Notes: a model not told the origin generated them from the letters alone. A stretch of DNA of 64,000 nucleotides from Ifrita kowaldi (GCA_013398055.1 VZRS01014313.1:292635-356634), one strand, 5' to 3'. Counted from the first letter of the stretch, positions 13,034 through 26,465 are shown. Numbers and translations: made by a program.

Positions 13034-15239
13034 AGATAATCCTGAAAATATTAAGTAAAACTGCACTCATTATTGGAAACCAATTATTTGCAACCTCAGG
13101 CATCTTTATAAATTACATTTTATTTTAATCTTGGGCTCCCTAACTTCCCTTCAATTCAAGTGCTAAATTGAAATAGTTCCCCCACTCCTGAATTATCCTC
13201 AGCCCCCAATATCTGTGCAGTTTGGAAAATATTTCCTGAAAAAGAAGGTTAGTAGTTGTCTGTTTAAGAAAATAAGTGGTTACCTCAAAATATTTTTTTC
13301 CTGCTTCTTCCTATTTTTGGTCTTCCCTTAAACCATTTCCTTTAATCAGAGTTAGTAACCAGTACGTGCAAACAGTAACCTATGTAATTATCAATAGGGA
13401 GTTCTAACTATGCATTTACTTGGGCATTCAAGCTACATGGCAGGTCTCAGCTGCTTATTGATTTTACTGCATTAAAATAGATGGTTTTGTTTAGCATTGA
13501 GAAAGTGAACAATTTTCCTGACACCAACCACTTGTTTAATAGTCTTGGAATAATCTATATTTCATTAAAATGATGACTTATAACACCCAAGCACTCTCCT
13601 GTCTTCTTAACTATTGATTTAAGGCAGTTTAACACTTCTGCACCATATAATAAATTGGTCTGGACTGGCAGCACTTTCTTATAAAGTAATTTTTAACTAT
13701 ATAAATGCTAAATTGGCATATTTTAGAGATGTCCCTCAGCTTAGTTTCTGGGAAAGGATCTTTCCCACCAAAACAGTCAGTACTTTTTTTTTTTTTAAAG
13801 CCTCATAAAACTTTTAGGTAAGTAGAAGTTACCACAATCAATATTCATAGCATGATTTATAGGAGAAAGAAGCTTTCCACTAAATCCTGACCGTAAACCC
13901 AGTACTGTAAAGTATTTAGTACAGTAATCCATCTCATAGATATTTTAAACTGGGCATTAATGGTGCTCAAAAGTCAAGTGACAGTGAATCAGCTGTATTA
14001 AGGAGTAGTTAGGAACTTTATTACTGGAAATGATTCAAACATACCTAAGCCCTTCACCCCTTTATTCTCCAATCAGTGACTTCTTATTTTCCCATATTTT
14101 TTCCTGATCGCTTTCTTAGCTGCTCATATCGCTAAAGCCTTGCTTTGACATGGTAGAGTAGATTCATCCTCCTTGAGCTCACTAGAAGGCAAACAGCAGA
14201 AAGAAGCAGGTTTCAAACTTAATCTGGTTTATGAGCTGCCAGCAGGTATTGTCATTCCATTCCAATTCACCTGAAGAAATCAAAACAGACACAGTTAAGA
14301 GACTGCAAAATTATTTTCACAGAAATCTTCAGTGAAAACTCAAAAGAATGCACAGGAAACTCCACTGGAGGAATTAGTTGCTCCCACACTTACAACAGGA
14401 TGATAATACTCCAAATATGCTGCTCTCTTCCCTCAAGGACTCATGTCTTAATTCAGTAGCAGGATTTAGTCATATTAAAAGGGTAGCTACAAATCTTTTG
14501 CTCTTTCATAGGACAGCTACTATTGCAAAGGAGAAAAGTAATCACTGCAGAATAAGGCAGCATTTTGCAGACAGACACTTTTGCTACTTCTCAAGACATA
14601 CAAACAGTTATTTCCTCCTTTTGCTCATCTAGAAAGAGAAACCAGGGGAAGAAAACAGCTCATTTTAAGTAGAAAAATATGATGACTAAAGTAGAGAAAT
14701 GCTCAGGAAAAGCCAGATGTGGTTTGAAACTTTTTTCCTTCTAAATTGGACTTCAAAATGATGATAGCCCTTAGAGACAGTAGACAGATATTATTATTTT
14801 AGCTTTTCAGAGAACATCAGAGTACAGAGACTTGAAGTCAAGCAACAACTCTTTGAGAAATTTATAGACAGAAATTACTGCTGTGCTCAAATCACCCAAG
14901 ATATATTTTCAACTTTCCTGGACAAACAATCACCCTCCTCTCTCCTGTGCAAGGGAGAAACATATCAGCAATTCTTACACATGATCTTACACTTACATTT
15001 GCAGTAGGTTTGATGCTATCCTACTGCACAAGATGCAATCAGATAAACAGTGTTGCTCATATAGTGGAGTTTGGAAAATTCTGGGAAGAATCAGCCCTGT
15101 GGCACGAGCCAAGGAAATGCAGAAAGAATACAGTCACAACCAGTGTGACTCATGAGATTCCCTTCAATACAGGTTTTTTACATACAACAGCTGATAAGAA
15201 CAGAGCAGTGCGATGTCCTGCCCTTAAGGAGTACTCAAG
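13034..15239. other. unique noncoding DNA
   Basis: No gene recognised. A T-homopolymer lies at about 13785-13797. Open frames (for example 84 codons at 14378-14632 and 107 codons at 14947-15270) carry no domain I know, and the latter runs into the LTR-like insertion. Confidence 0.55.
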
Positions 15240-15248
15240 ATTCATAGA
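15240..15248 (+). repeat. left copy of 9-bp flanking direct repeat
   Basis: The sequence attcataga is identical to 15942-15950 and abuts the LTR-like segment at its TG end. It is a candidate target-site duplication. Confidence 0.6.
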
Positions 15249-15941
15249 TGCTTGTGATCAAAAGGAATGACAAAAGTCAGAAGGTCTGCAAAAGCTTACA
15301 AGGTTTTATTAGTAAATTACACACTTGGCATGGAAGTTGGTATAAGTTAGTCCCTGCTCTCCCAGTATAAGTACACGGCTGTGGGTTTTGGATAAAGGAG
15401 TAGGGTGGAAGGAAATAAAGAGGGGAAGAGAGACTGAAAGGAAGGATGGAAGAAAGAGAGATTACCAATCATGACTCCAGCATGCATCCAGCTGATGGGG
15501 CTGCACTGGGTACCTCTTATAGATGTTTTCCCCACCCTGGAGATGAGTTTCTTTCTTTCTATCAGTCATCACGTGCAGTCCATTCTTCTGGACTTTTCTG
15601 GAAATGAGTCGGAGGGTTTCGGGGATCTTGGGTGGTCTTGAGCCACCCCCATGCAGTCCATGCCCATTTCTCAGCCCCATTCCTGAACCTGCACTGTTCT
15701 GTGTCATCTCCAGGAAGCAGAACAAGGACATTGGTTCTGGAAGAGTGCTGCCCCACCTCCATATGGTCCCTGCTCCAGCCACATCCTATCCTTTCTCACA
15801 GCATGTTCTTACCAACAATCCTTGGCTGGCTCCACAGCTATCCAGCTATCAATGTTTTGGACATAAACATTATCTCCCTTCACTTCCAGGCTTCAACAGA
15901 AGGCCACAACAGGTCCAAGTTACTCAAGTGGGTTTTATGCA
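15249..15941 (-). mobile_element. probable solo LTR of an endogenous retrovirus, minus strand
   Basis: Read on minus, this segment starts TGCATAAAAC and ends CACAAGCA, so it has the TG...CA ends of a retroviral LTR. A TATA box (TATAAG on minus) lies at 15516-15521, and a polyadenylation signal AATAAA (minus) at 15305-15310. That gives U3 of about 420 bp, R of about 200 bp and a short U5. The nonamer attcataga sits immediately on both sides (15240-15248 and 15942-15950). A 9-bp duplication is longer than the 4-6 bp normal for retroviruses, so the boundaries remain open. The octamer tactcaag also occurs near both ends (15232 and 15921). No internal gag, pol or env sequence is seen beside it. 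An unrelated non-autonomous element is the alternative. Confidence 0.6.
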
Positions 15942-15950
15942 ATTCATAGA
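15942..15950 (+). repeat. right copy of 9-bp flanking direct repeat
   Basis: The sequence attcataga directly follows the CA end of the LTR-like segment and matches 15240-15248 exactly. Confidence 0.6.
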
Positions 15951-17894
15951 CATTACAATGATGACCCCTGTACTAAACTAATGTAATGAAGTTATTCAAT
16001 ATTACTTCTTCAACCAATCACAGCAAGAATTAACAAATTTAATCCATATGTTACCTACTTGCTATAAGAAAAGCATGTGAGGTATGTATTACTGAATTTA
16101 GATTACTAAATGAGGTACATATTAACAGGAAAATAACACTTTGTAGTATATGTACATATGAAACATAAGGGTAAAATATCAAAAAAAGCAGGCAAAGCAT
16201 TCACCACCAATGTATGCAAAGTGTAGACATATAATGTGCTACATAATATTATCTAGTCATACATTATAGACCATACACATATATAGACTATATATGTTAT
16301 AAAATTTCACTTCTTTCTTTTGGCCATTTGATGGTGACAGCTTTCTCTTGAGACTCTCAGACTCTTTCCTCATCATATTTGCTTGGTTGTTCTCATCTAC
16401 CCTGTGTAATCTGCTTTGGTGTCCACTCATTCTGGACCTCACTGTCAGGCAAATCAGACACCTTCTGTCCCTCAGCAGGGCTCCTTTTCCATTGTATGGG
16501 GCCACATTTTATTTGGTGGAAACCTGAGGCGTAATGAACTAATGGGACAAAGTTTTGTCTGTGCCTTGGCTCTGGATAGGGAGAGGAGAGAAGAGATAAG
16601 AATAGTTTCCACCTCAAGGTCCTTGCATTTAGGTATCTGTGCGAGGATGTCGACACATAAGCAAGGAATCTCAATTTCTGTCACAACCAATGACAGCCAG
16701 GATTTGATTCAGTTCCCTAAACATCCATTTGGGATGGGTAGTTTGACTGAGGGTTTACAGGAGACTCACAGGACTCTGAAGCAGCATCTGTAGGGCAGGC
16801 AGGTTATCTCAGAGCAGTTCAGATGGCACCACAGGACTGTTTTTAGGTGACTGAATAGCACACCTAATTAGTGAAGCCTAGGGCACAATTCCAGCACTCC
16901 TAAAATAAACATCTACACTTTTATGAATAATTATTCAGAATCCAGTGACTTACTAGAGCTCCTTTGAGTAAAGTTGGAACTTGCACATCTGGTGCAGAAG
17001 TAGATACCTCCTCTTAGATGTCTTAATCTCTCACTGAATCTGCTTTTAAGATGAAACAGGACCTGAGAATATGAGGATTTTGTCAATGAAGCAGAGCCTA
17101 CATGCATACTACCCAAAACCCTTTCTCCATGACCCAGTGCAGTGACCTGAATGAAAGCATATGTCAGCTCTGAATAATCTCCTCTGGGACCCAGTAGTAG
17201 GATAACCATAATAGTATATCACGCTCTGCCGGGGTTTGTATGTCAAGTTTCTCATTCAGAGCTTGCTCAGGTGCATCTCACATTACACTATACCTTTCTG
17301 ATACACCCTGAATGCCTTTCAGTGGTGTGTTAAGTGATGTAGCTAACATCTGTCACATGTAATTTGTCCTCTCTTTTTAACTCCCCAAGGGAGGCATTAT
17401 GCATGCAGTGTAGTGTTTTGTTTTAGTTAGGAATTCCTGCTTGCTGTTTACACATAAAAGATGCCGGGGCAGAGCGGCTGTGAGATGAAGGTCTCCTGCT
17501 GTGAATTCAGAGCTCTGAGTTTTTACCCTATTTTAAACCTTCACAAAAGGCTGACCTTCTGCTTAGCCATTTGTGAGTGAGTTCCCATGTACCCTAGTCA
17601 AAAGTGATTTACTACTCACAATGTTTTCTCTGTTTGCCTGACTGAGAACACCAATATGCCATTAATTAGCAGTTTGCTGAAAGGTAGTAAGACCTTCTGA
17701 CTTCTTGATCCATCTGTGATAGTTGCTGTGCATAGAATGGGAAGGCAGGAGCCAAAGCTTGTGAAAAGAAGAGAGAACAGGAAAATTTATGATGACCTTA
17801 ATTTTCTGTCACAGCTTGTTCCATGGTATCATACTGGGTTTGGAAACACCTCTGCAAAATTGACATTTTAAATAAAACCTTTGCTCATTTTTGG
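15951..17894. other. noncoding DNA of unclear origin, no gene seen
   Basis: 16.3-16.9 kb is slightly richer in GC than its surroundings. It has overlapping open frames on both strands (83-126 codons) with no recognisable domain. It could be decayed retroviral or unique sequence, and I cannot decide. The rest is AT-rich unique DNA. Confidence 0.45.
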
Positions 17895-17952
17895 TTTTTT
17901 TTTTTTTTTTTAATTGTTTGTTTGTTTGTTTTGTTGTTTTGTTGGTTTTTTT
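17895..17952. repeat. poly-T followed by (TTTG)n
   Basis: A 17-base T run, then four GTTT-type units and looser TTTTG units. Simple repeat. Confidence 0.85.
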
Positions 17953-18252
17953 CCTATTAGTATGTGTAATATTAAAACACATGGTCAATGCTAGAAGCAG
18001 AATTTCAAAAAACGGTAAATATGGTAAGTAAAACAGATCTAAAGGGAGAAAGCCAACTCTTCTGAGCTCACCAAGTCAACTTAGAGATTCTCATGCTTTC
18101 CAGGAACATCTGCATATTATGTGAAATTAATTTCTGACCCATTTCAAGCTGATTCTGCTACACATCTAAATTAACTGGAATTTAACAAAGTCCTGTGTAA
18201 CCCTCAGGAAAGTGAAATCATGTTGTATCTTGTCCTGCCTGACAGAGCTTTT

Positions 18253-18369
18253 ATAGAATCTTAGAATGGTTTGGGTTGGGAGGACCCTTAAAGATCATTG
18301 CATTCCAACTCACCTGCCATGGGCAGGGACACCTTCTACTGGACCAGGTTGTTCAGGGCCCCATCCATA
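18253..18369 (-). mobile_element. CR1 LINE, 3' terminal fragment
   Basis: On plus it reads 'atagaatcttagaatggt', then the hallmark ggtttgggttgg segment, 'catgggcagggacacc' and 'gggccccatccat', then stops. This is the reverse complement of the last 115 bases of CR1. It is non-coding, 5'-truncated and shows modest divergence. Confidence 0.92.
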
Positions 18370-21300
18370 TGTTTATGATAATATATATGCAAAATCATAC
18401 CTGAAAGGATGAGTTTCCAGTGTCTACCACTTGAAACTTTCTTGGAAGTTTCTCTTTTGTACCTACGCAAATTCTTTTTTCTCTGCATCCTGGTGAAATA
18501 ATTTCCCACTAGTCTACTTTTGTAACCTCTTCTTTCTGCGTCAGAGGGTCGTTTGAGAGGGAAAGAGATAAAAGAGTTGATTGTTATCTTTTTGCATATG
18601 ATTCATGGGAATTTATAATATAGTTTGTTGAAATGATAACTCTGTCCTTTAGAATGAGCTGACATTTAAAAAATAATAAAAGTTAAATTCTCCCACATCC
18701 ACACCTACCTGTATTCCAGGAAAAAAACTCAATTTCTGGTTACGATTCATATCAAAATTAGACCCCATCAACCCAGAGCCATTTGCTTTCTCAGGAATTC
18801 ATAACCAACTCTGCCACTGAGTGTAGGCAGCAGCATAGTTATGCAGGTCTGCTCCATCTCTTTATACCGAGCTTCTCCCTACCTTTTAACCTCCCTAAAA
18901 TGGGAAGGGAGGAGAAAATACAGTCAAGGTCTTCTGCCTGCTTTTCTCAGCATAATGAATCCTCCCCCACATTCATTTAGCTCATCCCCACTATAAAAAT
19001 GACTTTTTCAATCAAAGCATTGTACTCCTTCCAAAGACATTAAGCCAAATGACAGAACATGAGCTGGACTGACAAGGACAAGCCAGCTCAGTGCAAGGTA
19101 AGGGGAGTTTCTAAAGTGAATGATTGAAAACAAATGCATACTAGGACTTTGCCCAAGGACTCATAGAAAATTGTTCCTACAGAGAACCTGATGTAGGATC
19201 AGGATAGGAGAAAAATTAGATAGTGAACCAGAAAACTTGTTTGTTGATTTGCTTTTCTTGCACACTTGCCATGAGGGGTTCTACCCCTTATTTATGGGAT
19301 TTGAACTTTCATGTACTCAAAGCCCAGAGAAATTTCAGAACCTGTAATCGAAAAGTGACGTCTAGTCTACAACAAAAAGAGGGAGTTTGGTATCTCAGAA
19401 TGAGAGTCACAACAACAGTCATGGGGAATGGGTGGATTAATAAACAGAAGATCAAAACTGCCTTTAGGAGGAACATGTCTGATGCCTACACACTGCCAGA
19501 ATTAGGAACTTATCTGAAGACCTGAGGTAAATGCCTACGCAGAAATTAGGGCTCACATACCAATACTGCTGGTTTTAACCAGGTGACATTCTCCCACGTC
19601 TTCTATTTGCTCTGTCCTAAATAAATGACAAACTGATTTTTTTGGCACCTCCCTCATATTAACAACCACCATAGCACATCTCTATAAATGCAACAAGGTT
19701 TAATTTTTGCTAAAAACCAGAAAATTCAATTTCCTTTTGCAATTATAATACATTTTATTATCAAGGGCCATATATTAAACTTTTTTTTTAATTCGTAATT
19801 TGTCATATTTTTCACATGCTTCCTCTCTTCTTTTCCCACAGAAATCAAGTTTCTGGATGTTTGTGTGTTCCTCTATTTCTCTATTTTTAAATATCACTTC
19901 AGAAAATGTTGCTTTCAACTCAATTTATCATAGGCCTGGAGTTCTCAAACAGACGTATTTCTAGAGTTTTCTTGAGAAAAACACCCAGAACAGCAACTAA
20001 AAGAAAACCCCCCACCCTCAGAAACAGCTTTACCTTCTTATAAAATAACATCAGTTGATCAAAAGATGCAGATCTATAGGAAGTGCAGAGTTGATTATAT
20101 ATAGGCAAATAAGCTTCCCTGTAAGCAGACTAAACCATGGGGCTTTAACCATGTTGTGATCTTCAAAGGTACTTGGTATCAGCAACGCATGAATGAAAAT
20201 ACCAAATATTGTCTCCTTCTCTGAATTGTTTCTTTTGAATCTCCATTGCCCTCATCAGAGATCTGCACGGACATTTGTCACTCTACAGACACAAGCTGCG
20301 ACCCTGATTCTGTCCTTGCACTTCAGGACTGTCTCCTTTAAAGGAGACATTTTTTTTTCCTGAGCTACATAAAAGCAATCAGAGTAGACAATGCATGGGA
20401 AAAGGGTGACACTTTGTGGCTATACAAGAGAACTAAGGTCTCTTCATCCTTTTATGTACCATTAATTTTGTGTCCATCATCCTGATACCATTAAAATTTA
20501 AAGGTGACAAAAGCAGAATGAACTTTGACCACAATTATGCGTACTTATTTTTTAAAAACAGAAACAAACCTTCAAATCAAGAACATGAAAAAGGTTTTGA
20601 GGACATGCTTCTGAGAAGACAGCTAAGAAAGTCATCGTAAGAGTGACCACAAGTTTTCTTGAAAATCCATCATATTTTATTCAGGCACACTAGCAAAAGG
20701 CAGTTTAGGAGAAAGACTTTGGGGAAGATTTTGCCTCTCCCAAAACTGATTTAACTCCCTTCCTTGCTAGAGAAAGTTATTTTCTAAACAACTTCCTGTG
20801 AGCTCTGCCACTTTCACCCGATCTTTCATTTTATGAAAACTAATGGAAGGATCACTCTTTCTGCAGAAAGCTCAGTCTATAATCCATAATTGCTAAAAAC
20901 CATCAATGCCTAAATCCAGATTTAACTATGAAAAAAGGAGAGAGAGAAATTATGTTGTTGACTTTAAAAACAATGAAAGTAGTGAAGGCTAAAGAAAAGT
21001 ATCAGTCCTGCACTGAACAAATCCAATGTTGAAAGCCTGCACCTTGATTGCCCACTCTTCGCCATTTGTAGGAGTTAAAAAATGCCAATGGTATGAAAAA
21101 GAAGAGATGAGCTTTCCAGCTTCTTGCACCCTTTTCAACAGGTCAGTGCACTACATGCTGTCTCTATTCGCCAGGGTGCCCAGATATTTTCACTTTTGGT
21201 AGTAAACAGACCTACTCGTGAGTCCTACTCCACCTCATGTGGTAAGATCATCCTAGTATGATACAAGGCACACTCACTGGGTACTAAATGATGTGAACAA

Positions 21301-22221
21301 TATTTCTGTGAAAGAGTAACTTTCCAGTTCCTTGTGCCACTGGTAGGGCCACTTGACTTGGATATGGTGTAGCTTTACTGGAAATCTCATTTGACTCAAG
21401 TAATAGAACTGCCTCTGCGTATTTACATACATATATTTATAGATATACATACCAAAAAAATAAATAGTGTTTGGTGTCAGTGACTCCAATAAAGAGACAG
21501 CACTCACACTAAATTGATTTTCATGGGTCTGTTTCTTCCAGGAATAGTTCTTCATACTTCTTTGCTTCACAACACCCATGAAATTAGTGGCATAGTAAGT
21601 CCATTCTACAGGGATAAAAATTTGAATGCAGAGTGATTTTAAATGCATTTTACAATTAACATCGCGGAAAGAAGCAGTAGCTGGGATTCCTACTTAAAGA
21701 GCTCTCTTTTAGCAGACTGTTAACTTTTGAGTAGAAATAAAAGAGCATTTGCATAATTATCAAGAGCTAGATAGGTCCTTGTAGCAGAGTTGGACACCAG
21801 GCAACAAAATTATGCAGAACACTAAATCGGGGGGAAGCAGTCACCCCCTTCCATATGTATACCCATGGAAGTGCTAGTATTGCTGAGAAAAGGGAGATTA
21901 GATGCTGTTCAATCCAGCTGCCTTAAGGCCCTGCCTTTACCCTGCTGAACCCATGGACTGGCTGATTTCCCAGTGCTCACTCTAGTCAAAGGAGGAGAGG
22001 AGGCCCAAGACAGGAGTCATTCAGAGATCCCAAGATTATGTCTGGTATTAATTTGGTGACTGTCTGTGCTGAAGTACAGGAACGTTTGATGTAGGTAGCT
22101 AAGTGCACGAATGGCTTCGGGCTCTGAGTCCCAGTTTCCCAGAGGGATTTAAAAGACGGTTTATTTCTCCTCTTTGCCCTGAAGCATGATTAGTTACACA
22201 CCAGCCTCATTCCTGACACAG
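18370..22221. other. unique noncoding DNA
   Basis: AT-rich sequence with scattered short T- and A-runs. No exon, RNA gene or clear transposon. Frames such as 19223-19525 on plus (100 codons) and 21274-21648 on minus (124 codons) have no recognisable domain. Confidence 0.55.
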
Positions 22222-22320
22222 GCTTGTCCAATCCTGTTTAAGGACCTTCAGTGATGGAGGTCCTCACAGTTTCCAGGCAATCAATCCCAGTCCTAAATTG
22301 GAAATATTTTTGCCATGCTG
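22222..22320 (-). mobile_element. ancient CR1-like LINE fragment
   Basis: The plus strand reads 'gcttgtccaatcctg', 'cttcagtgatggaggtcct' and 'ccaggcaatcaatcccag'. This resembles the reverse complement of old CR1/L3-type 3' sequence (cttgtccaacctgttctt... ccagtgatggagattcc...). Divergence is high and no terminal octamer is left. The call rests on pattern memory. Confidence 0.5.
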
Positions 22321-25300
22321 CAATTCACACCAAAACTTTCAATGCCTGTATTTGGGTGTCCATAGTGCAGACATGTCTTCTGAACAATATATGTAAGAGC
22401 CCATTGCAGTCAGTGGAGCATCAGAAAATTTTAATTTCAGTAATTGAAGAAGCTGTTCAGTCTTCTTGCTTTCCAGGCTCATGTTTATTCTTGTCACAGT
22501 TCTCTTGGTTAACATTTAATAACTGCACACTACTAGGTCCAAAACCTGAAGTTCCATCATCCCTAAAACATTATGGCACCTGAAAGAGAGTGAATGAATT
22601 CACACCTTCTAGAGAGCTTTTGGGGTTTCTGCTAATCAGAATAAAGTTTTTATTTTCACCCTACAATCTTTTTGACTCATATTTGACCAATACTGTTCTC
22701 TCACTCCCAGACACCTTTTCTACAGATCTGCTACCATCACACCCCATCCTGTAATTGTGTAGTTGACTATTTTCTTCAATTTTAACAACTCACACTGTCT
22801 CTGCTCACCTAATCTCATCCAATCATTTCTTTTTGCAGTACTGTTTTACCAGTTTTCAAGTTTACCTTCTGTTCTATTAAATTCATTTAATGTATGTGTT
22901 TCCTCTCCGAGGTTCATACGATCAGCAAACTGAAAAAAATAAACTTTTTAAAATTTTTTGCACAGTTAGTGAATGTATTGACCAATTACATGGTAGCTTT
23001 CTGCAAGACTCCACAAATATATTCTTTCTCTTTTGAAATTGATAACTGCTTTACATGAATGGTTATCAGACTCTTGTGGTAGTGGTTCAATGTTTTCGTG
23101 TTTCCATTCCTTGTTAGAATCATCATGGGGCATGAAATAAACCTTTATAAAATTAATTGGTTTTTTGCAATGTATCTCTACCTTCTTTATTCAGAAAGTC
23201 TATAATGCTGTCTCGGAAGAAAGTTGCAGTGGTTTGATGTAATCATATAATCTGGTTTTGCCGGTTGCTACCGGTTTAGCCCTTCAGTTGTTAAGGTAGA
23301 GATAGTTACCAAAAATGTGAGATTATTCTAACTGGGAATTTATCAAGTGTTTGCAATTAATTTTCATTTCTGTTTTCCTTATTCAAAGTAGAAAACTCGG
23401 AAATCTTATCTTTTTATCACTACATTAGTATTTCCAGACATCTGCTAGTCATTGACCTTTTACAGGGAAACTTAAGAATGACAAGGACTTGAGTATCAGA
23501 TCAAGATTTTCCATGATGTTTCACTTACTGCTCAAAGAACGATTTCTTGTTGCTCTTGATGCCTCTTACACATTGCACTCCATATTTTTTTTTGGTCTTT
23601 CTAACTTTCTGTCTATTTGTGCATTTTATTTTATATTTTTTTATATTTATGTTCATTTTTATTAATCTCAGTTTCTATTTCTTATTTCTTTTTGTATCTG
23701 AGTCAAAGCTTTAACCACTTTATTGCTTCATTAAAATACTGCCCTTCATGTGCAATGGAATTTTTTTGTTTATGTACCTGCTTCATCTTTTTTCAAAGAA
23801 ATGTCATGACCCCTTCAGTCATCTCCCTTCAATTCACCTTTTTCTGGAATAATAGACGGAAGTTATCAAACACTATTAATGACAGAAAGTCTTGGTGCAC
23901 AGGGCTGTGTCACTTACTGTTTTCCTTTCTACATTCTTTTTATTTTTTTTTCTTTCTGAATGATCCTCGGTCATTTCCTTTTCATAGTGCCGTCATAAGT
24001 AATTTCCTCAAAGCTCTGCTACAGTAAATAAATTGCAGATTTGTTTATGTATTAAAGCTTTCAGATCTTTTTGTTTATCTTCATACTTCTCATGTCAGTG
24101 CACAAATGCTCAGGATGCTCAGCACAACAAGTATTTTCTTCCTCTCTCTGATATTCTAAATCTGATGTAAATGAGTCTGTCCTCAGTTTCCATGAGGCAA
24201 ACTGCACTCAAAGCAAAGTGCTCATGGTAAGTGACCACACAGGGGTAGAAGGTTCAAGTCTCCATCAGATCCCCACATATGTGCACCCTTGTACCCAATG
24301 CCATCGTTTGACTCTGGGCTTTTGGTGAGGGGGACTCACACTCTCCTGGATTTTCCACTCAGAATCCAGCAGTAGTTCTCTTCTACGTGGCAGTATTTGC
24401 TCAGAGTCATTCCCATTAATGGTTTTGACTCCAAGAGCACATTAAGACTAAACAACCTTCTGGTAGTATTTCACATTCAGGATCTTGGGATTTCAAGTTC
24501 TGGGAAAAAACGTCTTTCTGAAATCTAAAATATTTGAGCTGCCTCTTTGTGTTTCTTCTCAAAGACAGTTGTTCTGAATCTCTCATTTCTGAAAGAATGA
24601 AACTTTTTCTACTGTGTGACAAGGACACAATTTTAATCTACTGTCAGAATAAGCATATCCATTCTTGATCTCAAGGTTGCTGATAAGGATAAAGTGCATG
24701 TTATGCACCAAGAAAATTAGCATTCAGCTTCTTTTTTTGGGGATAGACTGGGTATATATGATTAGATCTTAAGTTCTTTGTATCGTTTGATCTACTCAAT
24801 TTCCAGAATAGGGTAGCTAACTTTAACATCTTGTGTTACTGGGTGACTGACTAAAAGCAACGTCCCAAACATTTTAGAGCATCATCTTTCAGAAAGAAGT
24901 TATAGACTATGTGACTGCACCATTTCAAAGAAAAAAGTGAATACATCAACACATTGTGATCTATAAATTAGTTTAGTGGGATCTATTTCAAACAATGATA
25001 TTTGCAAAATATACCATTATGTAAAGAAAAGAAGACAAAAAGTCCCAGATTTAAGGTATGGTGTGGCTGTCCAAATAAGTCCTGATTTGGATGGATTTGA
25101 TTATTTGTACAATCTATCTTGTATTGTCAGATTATTACAAACTTTGCTGGCAAGATAAAAGATATTTTTTGATTACTGAAAAAAAAGAAGCTAAAAGTTT
25201 TCCTCATTTGTTTCTGCACAAGTGGATACTCGATGTTAACAAAGCAAGAATTCCTGTGTCACATTATGACACTATATTGTCACACTAGAATTATTCACAC

Positions 25301-26234
25301 AATTAATACAGGTAAATACGGTGCTTAAATTATGTGGCTATGTCTCCATATTCTCCTTTGAGCAATCTTCTAAGCTAAACACTTTAATTTGGAATAAGTT
25401 TAGGCCAGTGGCTTTGACCACTTTAAAGATATGCTAACACTGGCACTAACAGTGACAAGCAATATAAGGAAATAAGTAGCAGATTCTTAGCTGCAACGTT
25501 GACCAACAAGAATTATGTTTCTAATAGCAGATTTACCTGCTTTTTATCAAAATTTCATTAACTACATACTGGTAAGATTTGTCTTTTATTAGCTTCAGGC
25601 TATGTTTCCATGGCAGCCTCACTGCTGGCCATTGCATTTCCCCTGCCAGCTGTACATTTTCACCTTTTTCCTTACAAGACTTTCTGTAAAGGTCTTATGG
25701 TTTTATGGCCCAGAAGAAAAAAATTAAAATAGTATCTTCCTGTAAGATTAATGTGCTGGCATTACTCAAAGAGCTCAACTAGAACAAGAAACAAGGGAAA
25801 TGACTGGGACAATGAACCTGCAGCATGTTCCATAGGAAGAGGGCAAGGACTATGGCAGTCAGAAGTCAGAGCTGACACAGAAATAAAGGTTCAGAAAACT
25901 CAAGAAGTTCAGGTCAGTTGCTGAGATTTAAATGTCTCATGCCATTTGAGATGCTTGCATGCCCTGCCTAACCTCCAGAGATTATACTACATCCCCCGCG
26001 GGTCCTGCTGCTGACCGAGCGTGAACGTCTCCTGTACCCCAGGCTGCCTCAGACAGCACCAGATGCTCATGTGTCAGCAGCTGAGTCAGACCCCAGGTGT
26101 GCAGAGTGTGCTCTGCACTCCCTAAACTACTGTTGTCTTCTGCAAGTACCTTCCAGGCAACAGTGCTGCCTGCAGAGATGATCCTCTACAGCTGATATGC
26201 CCAGGTTCAAAAGTCCTTCCCATCCCAGTTTCTG
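22321..26234. other. noncoding DNA including a T-rich tract and a small GC-rich patch
   Basis: A strongly T-rich plus strand at 23585-24060 creates a 136-codon F/L/S-rich frame (23617-24027) that reflects composition, not a gene. At 25990-26110 there is a local GC rise with a CCCGCGGG core. No gene was recognised. Confidence 0.5.
23585..24060 (+). repeat. T-rich low-complexity tract
   Basis: The plus strand is dominated by T, with TTTATTTT/TTTCTTTTT-like words but no fixed unit. It is probably a degraded pyrimidine tract. Confidence 0.5.
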
Positions 26235-26465
26235 TTGGGCAGGAGTGTTGATCTCCTTGAGAGTAGGAAGGATCTTCAGATGAATCTGGACAGACTGGAA
26301 TAGGCTGAGCAGGGAAGGGGTGGAATCACCACCCCTGGAATTGTTTAAAAGCTGTGTGGTTGTGGCACCTGGGCACAGGGTTTAGTGGTGAACATGATGG
26401 TGTTCTGTTAATGGTTGGACTCGATCTTAAAGGTCTTTTCCAGCCTTAATGATTCTGTGATTCTA
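26235..26465 (+). mobile_element. CR1 LINE fragment with internal deletion
   Basis: The first part ('tgttgatctccttgagagtag', 'atctggacagactgga') matches a region normally well upstream of the CR1 3' end. It is followed directly by the 3' end ('ggggtggaatcaccacccct', 'ggttggactcgatctta', 'ggtcttttccagcc') and terminal octamers ATTCTGTG ATTCTA. This is a subfamily different from most others here, because its tail has 'ggtcttttccagccttaatg'. The open frame is lost. Confidence 0.85.

Noticed and set aside
15462..15981. several 105-125 codon frames on both strands
   Set aside because: They lie within the LTR-like insertion, and no retroviral protein motif is seen.
23617..24027. 136-codon hydrophobic frame resembling a membrane protein
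   Set aside because: Its F/L/S/I content follows directly from the T-rich DNA.
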